A stretch of 5,024 nt of DNA, from the NCBI GenBank assembly GCA_016764535.1, contig JAESRR010000166.1, positions 1-5,024 of the forward strand. Reading direction: 5' to 3'. This DNA comes from Cohaesibacteraceae bacterium. GTDB lineage: Bacteria > Pseudomonadota > Alphaproteobacteria > Rhizobiales > Cohaesibacteraceae. Of the stretch, positions 1 through 5,024 are shown one piece after another (within the stretch, counting starts at the first letter, position 1; each line of letters starts with the position of its first letter). The position numbers were made by a program, and so were the translations under genes. The notes under the pieces are model-generated. The model was not told where the DNA came from, did not search any database, and saw only the letters and a list, made by a program, of their open reading frames with translations.

Positions 1-23
1 ACCGCATATGCGGTGCTTTTTTT
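1..23 (+). terminator. Intrinsic (Rho-independent) terminator, possibly bidirectional
   Basis: Bases 1-14 form a perfect 14-base palindrome (ACCGCATATGCGGT). It folds as a 5-bp GC-rich stem with an ATAT loop, and is followed by GC and then seven T (17-23). On the plus strand this is a classic intrinsic terminator for a convergent gene lying left of the window. If the bases before position 1 are GC, the stem grows to 7 bp. The hairpin also lies just after the rpmG stop on the minus strand, so it could terminate rpmG if a T-run (A-run on the plus strand) precedes base 1. That part cannot be seen. Confidence 0.75.
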
Positions 24-41
24 ATCAGTAGAAATTGTCTA

Positions 42-209
42 TTACTTGATTTTAGCTTCGCGAAATTCAACATGCTTTTTAACAACCGGATCATATTTCC
101 GTTTTACCATTTTTTCAGTCATGGTGCGGGAATTTTTTTCAGTTACGTAAAAGAAGCCTGTATCTGCGGAGCTAACGAGACGGATTTTTATTGTCGTCGC
201 TTTTGCCAT
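42..209 (-). CDS. rpmG: 50S ribosomal protein L33 (bL33), zinc-independent form
   Basis: Encodes a 55-residue basic protein, part of the large ribosomal subunit near the tRNA exit (E) site. The sequence runs from [20 protein letters not shown] to a C-terminal [18 protein letters not shown], the standard alphaproteobacterial L33 pattern. TGFFYVT and the NSRTMTEKM segment are well conserved. No cysteine is present, so this is the C-minus form lacking the zinc ribbon found in the paralogous C-plus L33. The start is ATG at 209, because AAGGA sits 8 bases upstream and the MAKATT N-terminus matches the family. An in-frame ATG at 245 would add 12 residues unlike L33 and has no good Shine-Dalgarno sequence. 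The stop is TAA. The gene is separated from DUF983 by 153 bases and seems to have its own promoter. Identity is very secure. Confidence 0.97.
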   Translation of the reverse strand: MAKATTIKIRLVSSADTGFFYVTEKNSRTMTEKMVKRKYDPVVKKHVEFREAKIK

Positions 210-217
210 AATTCTTA

Positions 218-222
218 TCCTT
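218..222 (-). promoter_or_regulatory. Ribosome binding site of rpmG
   Basis: On the minus strand AAGGA lies 8 bases before ATG 209. It decides the start of rpmG in favour of the 55-residue product over the in-frame ATG at 245. Confidence 0.8.
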
Positions 223-227
223 CGATA

Positions 228-250
228 GGCAGCGATGATCGACATCTGCC
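228..250 (-). other. Imperfect hairpin in the rpmG leader
   Basis: On the minus strand GGCAG pairs with CTGCC. After a 2-base bulge, ATG pairs with CAT around a 5-base loop (TCGAT). The 23-base structure ends 5 bases before the rpmG Shine-Dalgarno sequence. It could form in the leader RNA, but it is short and may be chance. It includes the rejected upstream ATG at 245. Confidence 0.3.
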
Positions 251-273
251 GCGTCGTAATTCATTTTCGCCGC

Positions 274-301
274 ACACTATGCTACACAAGACGATTGTCA
301 A
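274..301 (-). promoter_or_regulatory. Putative sigma70-type promoter of rpmG
   Basis: On the minus strand a perfect -35 box TTGACA (301-296) is followed after 16 bases by a weak -10 candidate TAGTGT (279-274; only T, A and the final T match consensus). Alphaproteobacterial housekeeping promoters often pair a strong TTGAC with a loose -10 box, so this fits. Transcription would begin near 265-268, giving a leader of about 55-60 bases. Context supports it: the gap before rpmG is long compared with the tight spacing upstream. The -10 assignment is uncertain. Confidence 0.5.
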
Positions 302-362
302 GCAAGTTAGATGACGACTGCCTTATTGCGTGTGCACATATTGAGATTTTGGTATTCAGCTG

Positions 363-830
363 CTAATTATGACTGGATATGGTCGTGTGATCCGGAACCA
401 AATCATCCGCTCCATCAATTATAAAAGTTTCGATTTCTCCATTTGGATCAAATCCATGCATATAGTTTGCCCACTGAAACCCAATAACCGCACCCTTGAT
501 CGGGCGCAGTAACACCAAACTAAGAAGGGTGATGAAAGGAAACCAGATTGCAAAGTGAACCCACAATGATGGAGTATACATATTTTCAACGAGAAGAAGT
601 AGTGGAACTACAATGTGCCCCACAATAAAAATGGTAAAATATGGAGGAGCATCATCAGCTCGCTGATGCATCAACTCTTCGGAACATACATGGCACGTAT
701 CGGAGACTTTCAAATATCCGTCGAATAGATTGCCTTCACCACAATTGGGGCATTTTCCCATCACCGTCCGTTTTAATGCAGGCAGGACGTCTCTCAAAAC
801 CCGGACTTCCGGATTGGAAGGATTTGTCAA
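363..830 (-). CDS. DUF983 family zinc-ribbon membrane protein, function unknown
   Basis: A 155-residue protein of the DUF983 family. A cytoplasmic-type zinc ribbon comes first: CPNC at residues 27-30 and CHVC at 46-49, with the family pattern GNLFDGYLKV between them. The motif ADDAPPYF (58-65) leads into a first hydrophobic helix (about 64-82), and a second helix spans about 89-108. RPIKGAVIGFQW (109-120) follows the second helix and is characteristic of the family. The C-terminal 30 residues are acidic and polar. No enzyme activity is known for DUF983, and none is proposed here. The start appears to be TTG at 830, with a strong AAGGAG 6 bases upstream. The next in-frame ATG (residue 24) would begin just before the zinc ribbon and lose the conserved upstream residues. 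It lies 28 bases after rnr and is probably cotranscribed with it. Confidence 0.9.
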   Translation of the reverse strand: MTNPSNPEVRVLRDVLPALKRTVMGKCPNCGEGNLFDGYLKVSDTCHVCSEELMHQRADDAPPYFTIFIVGHIVVPLLLLVENMYTPSLWVHFAIWFPFITLLSLVLLRPIKGAVIGFQWANYMHGFDPNGEIETFIIDGADDLVPDHTTISSHN

Positions 831-836
831 TACAGT

Positions 837-842
837 CTCCTT
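837..842 (-). promoter_or_regulatory. Ribosome binding site supporting the TTG start of the DUF983 gene
   Basis: On the minus strand AAGGAG lies 6 bases before TTG 830, in the short gap after the rnr stop. It is the strongest Shine-Dalgarno match seen in the window and is the main reason for accepting a TTG start. Confidence 0.75.
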
Positions 843-858
843 GACAGATACTTGCTGT

Positions 859-3177
859 CTATCTCTTGCGAAATGAGCGTTTACCCGGGCCGCGATTATG
901 TTGTCTGCTCGACTTGCGTTGCTTTTGGGCCAGTCTTGAAATTGACGGCCTTTTGCACCCTTGTGTCATCATCTCAAATTGTAAGGCACCTGCATAGGGG
1001 GCCGCGTCAAGCAGCCGCACTCTAACCGCATCACCCAAACGATAAACCTCGAGTGTTCGTTCTCCGACAAGTGCTCTTTGCTCTTCAACAAATATAAAAT
1101 ATTGTACGCCCAGCGTTGAAATAGGAATGAAGCCATCGGCTCCAGTTTCAGCAAGTTTAATGAATAAACCGGCTGTTGTTACGCCGGCAATTCTGCCTTC
1201 GAATTCAGCACCAATTCGATCAGATAAAAATCCGGCAATTAGTCTGTCGCTTGTATCGCGTTCTGCTTTCATCGCCCGACGCTCGGTGTCGGAAATATCT
1301 TTTGCGATAATAGTAAGTTTGGCTTCCTGTGTTTTGGTCAATCCATCATCTCCGAGTCCCAGAGCGCCGATCAGGGCCCTGTGTACGATCAAATCGGCAT
1401 ACCGGCGTATAGGAGACGTGAAATGAGCATAGCGGCGTAAATTCAATCCGAAATGTCCACCATTGTCGGGCGTATACTCCGCTTGAGATTGTGAGCGAAG
1501 AACAACCTCATTCACGAGTAATTCGTGCTCAGTGCCCTCTACCCGACCAAGAATGTTGTTAAATTGTTCGGGTCTCATATTTCCAGAACGCTGCAGAGGA
1601 ATTTCCAGGGTTTTCAAAAACTCACCCAAAGACTCGAGTTTTGCAAGGCTGGGAGCATCATGCACTCGATAAACCAGAGTTTGATCATGTTTTTCAAGCG
1701 TTTCAGCCGCTGCAACATTTGCTTGAATCATACATTCCTCGATAAGCTTGTGGGCATCGAGTCTTTCCGGAGTGACCACCCGATCAACTTCTCCGTTATC
1801 TTTTAGCAATATTCGGCGTTCCGGCACATTCAATTCAAGCGGCTTCCGGAAACTTCTACCCTTTTGCAGTACGGTATATGCTTGCCACAGAGGCCTCAAA
1901 ATGGAGGGCAATAATTCCAGAGTTTTGTCAGTTGTAATGCCATCAATTGCTGACTGCGCTTCTGTGTAAGAAAGGCCTGCAGTCACTCTGATCATCACAC
2001 GGTGAAAGCCGTGTTTGAGTTTTTTACCCTTTTTGTCAAACACCATACGCACAGCAAGAGCAGGACGGTCTTCATTTTCACCGAGGGAACACAGATTATT
2101 TGAAATGCGTTCCGGCAGCATGGGAATGACCCGATCCGGGAAATACACCGAATTCCCGCGTTTCAATGCTTCACGATCGATCTCGCCGTTTGATGGAATA
2201 TAGCAAGATACATCGGCTATCGCGACATAAACAACATATCCACCGGTGTTATCACCGTCGGTATCTGGTTCAGCAAACACTGCGTCATCGTGATCTTTGG
2301 CTGTTGCGGGATCAATGGTGATAAACGGCAAATAGCGCCAGTCTTCGCGGTCGTTAAGTGTTGCGGGCTTTGCGTTAGCTGCTTCTTCCAGAACGTTGTC
2401 AGGAAATATGTATGGTATTTCGCGTTGTAGAATCGCAATCATACTGACAGCTTTTTCAGAAGAAGCGTTTCCAATTACTTCACAAATTGAAGCTTTAGCG
2501 CTTCCGTATTTTCCTTTTTTTACAAGTTTTATCGAAATTAAGTCGCCATCTTTTGCATTGCCAATTGAGTTTTCATCAATCATCAACTCCCGTTGTTTCT
2601 TGTCAACAGGTAGACAAAGAGGCTGCGAACCGACTTTTAGTCTCAAAACGCCCATTATAACATCCGGCGCTTTATCGAGTATCTTTATGACTGTGATGGT
2701 GGCAGTTGTTCCATCAGGTAGGTCAGCTGTTTTTGACAGACGTGCAAGGATTTTGTCACCGACAGCAGGAGCTGGCGTTGTAAATCCTGAATTACGCTGT
2801 TTTATTGAGCCGTGTTGAACGAGAGCACGTGGTCTTTGTTTCTTTGCATCCCAACGGGCGGGTTCTGCAATGAGGTCGCCATGGTCATCAATCAAAACGA
2901 TTGTATAAACACCGACATTTGGCAACACACCAGAGCGGACAAGGTTTTTGCGCTCTTTCACAACAAGTCCTTCGTCATTTAGTTCACGAAGTATTTTCTT
3001 GAGTGGTATTTTGTCGTTGCCTTTTAACCCAAAAGCTCTTGCGATTTCGCGTTTGCCAGCTTTTCCATCAAATTTCTCGATAAAGTCAAGAATTTGTTCC
3101 CTGGATGGAAACCCGGACTCGTTTCCCGGTTTTTGAACCATAATGTTACTTCGAGATCCTTTGATACGTCGCGCCAA
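859..3177 (-). CDS. rnr: Ribonuclease R (3'-5' exoribonuclease, RNB family)
   Basis: A 772-residue RNase R, a processive hydrolytic 3'-5' exoribonuclease that degrades structured RNA and takes part in rRNA, tRNA and mRNA quality control in the cytoplasm. Domains in order: a winged-helix region (about 24-80, with GKREIARAFG), cold-shock-type OB folds (about 83-145 and 170-236), the RNB catalytic domain (about 277-606), an S1 domain (about 655-738) and a basic tail (741-772). The catalytic acidic cluster is intact in IDPATAKDHDD, with Asp289, 295, 297 and 298 matching E. coli Asp272, 278, 280 and 281. The RNB signature HFTSPIRRYADLIVHR is at 585-600. The start is taken as TTG 3177, because AGGA lies 9 bases upstream and overlaps the topA stop. 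ATG 3141 (residue 13) is the alternative, but its nearest AAGGA is about 15 bases away. Cotranscription with topA is likely (gap 11 bases). The length is normal for the family. Confidence 0.97.
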   Translation of the reverse strand: MARRIKGSRSNIMVQKPGNESGFPSREQILDFIEKFDGKAGKREIARAFGLKGNDKIPLKKILRELNDEGLVVKERKNLVRSGVLPNVGVYTIVLIDDHGDLIAEPARWDAKKQRPRALVQHGSIKQRNSGFTTPAPAVGDKILARLSKTADLPDGTTATITVIKILDKAPDVIMGVLRLKVGSQPLCLPVDKKQRELMIDENSIGNAKDGDLISIKLVKKGKYGSAKASICEVIGNASSEKAVSMIAILQREIPYIFPDNVLEEAANAKPATLNDREDWRYLPFITIDPATAKDHDDAVFAEPDTDGDNTGGYVVYVAIADVSCYIPSNGEIDREALKRGNSVYFPDRVIPMLPERISNNLCSLGENEDRPALAVRMVFDKKGKKLKHGFHRVMIRVTAGLSYTEAQSAIDGITTDKTLELLPSILRPLWQAYTVLQKGRSFRKPLELNVPERRILLKDNGEVDRVVTPERLDAHKLIEECMIQANVAAAETLEKHDQTLVYRVHDAPSLAKLESLGEFLKTLEIPLQRSGNMRPEQFNNILGRVEGTEHELLVNEVVLRSQSQAEYTPDNGGHFGLNLRRYAHFTSPIRRYADLIVHRALIGALGLGDDGLTKTQEAKLTIIAKDISDTERRAMKAERDTSDRLIAGFLSDRIGAEFEGRIAGVTTAGLFIKLAETGADGFIPISTLGVQYFIFVEEQRALVGERTLEVYRLGDAVRVRLLDAAPYAGALQFEMMTQGCKRPSISRLAQKQRKSSRQHNRGPGKRSFRKR

Positions 3178-3186
3178 CAGGCTGAT

Positions 3187-3190
3187 TCCT
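3187..3190 (-). promoter_or_regulatory. Ribosome binding site of rnr overlapping the topA stop
   Basis: On the minus strand AGGA shares its first two bases with the topA TAG stop (3191-3189) and lies 9 bases before TTG 3177. The overlap suggests that ribosomes finishing topA could help initiate rnr. This is inferred from spacing only. Confidence 0.55.
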
Positions 3191-5024
3191 ATTCTTCCGG
3201 TTCAGCGGTTTTTGCGGCTGCTTTTTTCCTGGCAGGCGTTTTCTTTTTTGCGGTAGTTTTTTTAGTCGCAGTCTTCTTTTTTGTTGCTGCCTTTTTCTTG
3301 GGCGCCGCTTTCTTTTTTGTTGGTGTTTTCGCAGCTTTTTCAGCGATTAATATGACAGCCTGTTCAAGATTTATTGATTGTGGGTCGGTGCCACTGACAA
3401 GTGTGGCGTTAATTTTACCATGGTTGACATAAGGTCCATATCTGCCGTCCTTCACAGTAACCGGTCCACCTTCTTCCGGATGTTCGCCGAGTTCCTTTAA
3501 AGTTTGAGCTGCATTTCTACGGCCACCTTTTTCGCGTTTTTCTGCGACAAGGGTTACTGCGTGGTTTAGCCCAATTGTGAATACATCATCTACGTTGGGG
3601 AGGTTGGCGTAGGTACCATCATGCAGCACGAAGGGTCCATATCGACCAATTCCTGCGGAAATAGGAGTGGAGGTTTCGGGGTGCATCCCAATTTCACGGG
3701 GTAAATTAATCAGCGATAGTGCTTTTTCAAAATCAAGTGTAGCGGCGTCCCACCCTTTTGGGATAGTGCCCCGTTTTGGTTTGATTTTCTTGTCTTCAGG
3801 ATCTTGTTCACCAAGTTGAACATAAGTGCCAAATCGACCGGATCGCAAACTGACTTCAAGACCGGAAACCGGGTCAATACCGAGTACTTTTGGACCTTCA
3901 GCTGCTATGGAATCACTATCACCGGTTTGAGACATTTGTCGTGTGAAACTACATTCCGGATAGTTTGAACAGCCGATGAATGAGCCGAACTTTCCCAGTT
4001 TCAGACTCAATTGGCCATCATCGCATTTGGGACATACCCGACCGGCCGTGCCGTCTTCATTAACTGGAAAAATATGTGCTGCCAGCACTTCGTTCAGCGC
4101 ATCAAGAACTTCTGAAACCCTGAGGTCCTTGATTTCGGTTACATGGTTTGAAAAATTGTTCCAGAAATCATGCAACACAGTTTTCCACGCCAGATTACCG
4201 GCTGATATTTGGTCAAGTTGCTCCTCGAGATTGGCCGTAAAATCATATTCAACATATCGCTCAAAAAAACTTTCGAGGAATGCTGTTACGATGCGGCCCT
4301 TGTCATCGGCGATCAACGCACGTTTTTCTATGCGAACATAACCCCGGTTCTGCAACACACTCATTGTCGCTGCATAGGTTGATGGACGGCCAATGCCCAG
4401 TTCTTCCATTTTGCGGATCAATGATGCTTCCGAGAAGCGTGCGGGAGGTGTCGTGTGATGCTGGGTAGCAACAACGCCCTTATTTGACAGTTGTTCATTT
4501 GCGGCTAGCGCAGGAAGACGTTTTGAGTCTTCTTTTTTGTCATCATCGTCTTTGGTCGATTGATAGAGTGTAAGAAATCCATCAAAGGTTACAACGGTTC
4601 CGCTTGCTCTCAATTGCGTAACTGCATCGCTATTTTGTGCGATAATTTCAACTGTTGTACGCTCAATTTGCGCACTATTCATCTGACTGGCGATGGTTCT
4701 TTTCCAAATCAGATCATATAATTTTGCCTGTTCCGGGTCCATCTGCGATTGGACGGAAGCGGGAAGTTTAGCAAGGTCTGTGGGGCGGATTGCTTCGTGA
4801 GCTTCCTGTGCATTTTTAGCCTTTGTTTTGTAAACCCTTGCTTTTTCCGGGAGGTATTTTCCTCCATATTCACTTTTGATGACCTTGCGTGCATCCACTA
4901 TTGCTTCGGGGGCAATATCAACACCATCTGTTCGCATATATGTAATCAGGCCAACAGTTTCCCCGTCTATATTTATGCCTTCATACAAGCGCTGAGCGAC
5001 CTGCATTGTCCGGGCGGGAGCAAA
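3189..5024 (-). CDS. topA: DNA topoisomerase I (type IA), N-terminus beyond window
   Basis: The C-terminal 611 residues of topoisomerase I, which relaxes negatively supercoiled DNA by transient single-strand cleavage through a 5'-phosphotyrosine. The frame is open to the right edge (FAPARTMQVAQRLYEG...), so the ATG at 5006 is internal. The TOPRIM domain and true start lie outside, perhaps 250-300 residues away. In window numbering, the active-site Tyr is residue 29 in GLITYMRTDG (codon 4940-4938), followed by the conserved Arg31. HEAIRPT is at 76-82 and IGRPSTY at 211-217. One four-cysteine zinc finger is seen (Cys331, 334, 352, 358). Three C-terminal topoisomerase repeats follow (about 379-406, 443-476, 514-546), each with a G-R-[FY]-G-x-[FY]-V core. 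The tail (about 566-606) is extremely lysine/alanine/threonine-rich and ends in acidic EPEE. It is followed 11 bases later by rnr, as the first visible gene of a likely operon. Confidence 0.97.
   Translation of the reverse strand, partial: FAPARTMQVAQRLYEGINIDGETVGLITYMRTDGVDIAPEAIVDARKVIKSEYGGKYLPEKARVYKTKAKNAQEAHEAIRPTDLAKLPASVQSQMDPEQAKLYDLIWKRTIASQMNSAQIERTTVEIIAQNSDAVTQLRASGTVVTFDGFLTLYQSTKDDDDKKEDSKRLPALAANEQLSNKGVVATQHHTTPPARFSEASLIRKMEELGIGRPSTYAATMSVLQNRGYVRIEKRALIADDKGRIVTAFLESFFERYVEYDFTANLEEQLDQISAGNLAWKTVLHDFWNNFSNHVTEIKDLRVSEVLDALNEVLAAHIFPVNEDGTAGRVCPKCDDGQLSLKLGKFGSFIGCSNYPECSFTRQMSQTGDSDSIAAEGPKVLGIDPVSGLEVSLRSGRFGTYVQLGEQDPEDKKIKPKRGTIPKGWDAATLDFEKALSLINLPREIGMHPETSTPISAGIGRYGPFVLHDGTYANLPNVDDVFTIGLNHAVTLVAEKREKGGRRNAAQTLKELGEHPEEGGPVTVKDGRYGPYVNHGKINATLVSGTDPQSINLEQAVILIAEKAAKTPTKKKAAPKKKAATKKKTATKKTTAKKKTPARKKAAAKTAEPEE
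3207..3329 (-). repeat. Low-complexity Lys/Ala/Thr-rich coding tract at the topA 3' end
   Basis: About 40 codons of degenerate KKKAA, KKKTA and KKTTA units. Counting one 40-residue stretch gives 17 Lys, 10 Ala, 9 Thr, 3 Pro and 1 Arg. On the plus strand it appears as runs of T and GCxGC motifs. It resembles histone H1-like tails and probably gives non-specific DNA or RNA contact. Such tails are common in topoisomerase I of this group. The repeats are irregular rather than exact copies. Confidence 0.8.

Larger units (their letters stand above)
210..362. other. Intergenic region between the DUF983 gene and rpmG
   Basis: The longest non-coding stretch in the window (153 bases). It holds the rpmG ribosome binding site, a possible leader hairpin and a TTGACA-type promoter. 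An 8-base palindrome, TGTGCACA, lies at 331-338. I see no GC-rich hairpin with a T-run after the DUF983 stop, so readthrough from the upstream operon into rpmG is possible. No small gene or RNA gene is supported here. Confidence 0.6.

Noticed and set aside
210..245. N-terminal extension of L33 from an in-frame ATG at 245
   Set aside because: The extra 12 residues are foreign to the L33 family, the upstream ribosome binding site is poor, and the ATG at 209 has a good AAGGA.
72..314. 80-codon plus-strand open frame across rpmG and its leader
   Set aside because: It overlaps the certain rpmG gene in antisense and reads through its promoter region. No family resemblance is seen.
331..338. TGTGCACA palindrome as a possible operator
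   Set aside because: A single 8-base palindrome with no second copy nearby and no matching known operator is expected by chance too often to call.
2396..2818. 140-codon plus-strand open frame inside rnr
   Set aside because: It is antisense to a continuous, well-conserved RNase R coding region. Its translation shows no recognisable domain, and no plausible ribosome binding site or promoter was noted.
3094..3432. 112-codon plus-strand open frame with strongly hydrophobic FF/AA repeats, resembling a membrane peptide
   Set aside because: The hydrophobic run is the reverse complement of the topA Lys/Ala tail: AAA-type lysine codons become TTT phenylalanine codons on the other strand. It is an artefact of composition.
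3976..4341. 121-codon plus-strand open frame inside topA
   Set aside because: It is antisense to conserved topoisomerase I sequence, including the zinc finger, and its product resembles nothing.
4511..4575. Acidic DDDDK-containing stretch of topoisomerase I as a possible insertion
   Set aside because: The charged loop lies where alphaproteobacterial TopA commonly carries variable acidic linkers, and the reading frame and flanking conserved motifs are intact.

Overview
The window reads as an ordinary chromosomal housekeeping segment from an alphaproteobacterium, probably of the Hyphomicrobiales (Rhizobiales) type. The evidence is the protein style: a zinc-independent 55-residue ribosomal protein L33, a topoisomerase I with a long lysine/alanine/threonine-rich tail, an RNase R of alphaproteobacterial style, and a DUF983 membrane protein next to it. 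Base composition looks moderate (mid-40s % GC by eye, not counted). Nothing allows a genus to be named.

All genes lie on the minus strand, so reading runs from the right edge to the left. First comes topA (3189-5024), whose N-terminal TOPRIM part lies beyond the right edge. Eleven bases after its stop comes rnr (859-3177), encoding RNase R. After another 28 bases comes a small DUF983 zinc-ribbon/two-helix membrane protein (363-830). These three are packed tightly enough to be one transcription unit. Both downstream genes appear to start with TTG, each behind a recognisable Shine-Dalgarno sequence.

A 153-base intergenic region (210-362) follows, with a plausible sigma70-type promoter and a small leader hairpin. 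It leads into rpmG (42-209), encoding ribosomal protein L33. The left edge (1-23) is a perfect palindrome followed by seven T on the plus strand. This is an intrinsic terminator for a convergent gene to the left, and possibly also for rpmG.

Functionally the segment combines DNA topology (TopA), structured RNA decay and rRNA/tRNA quality control (RNase R), a membrane protein of unknown role, and a ribosomal protein. I found no mobile element, CRISPR array, RNA gene, toxin-antitoxin pair, defence cassette or obviously new system. The findings below are modest details of start codons, leader structure and low-complexity tails.
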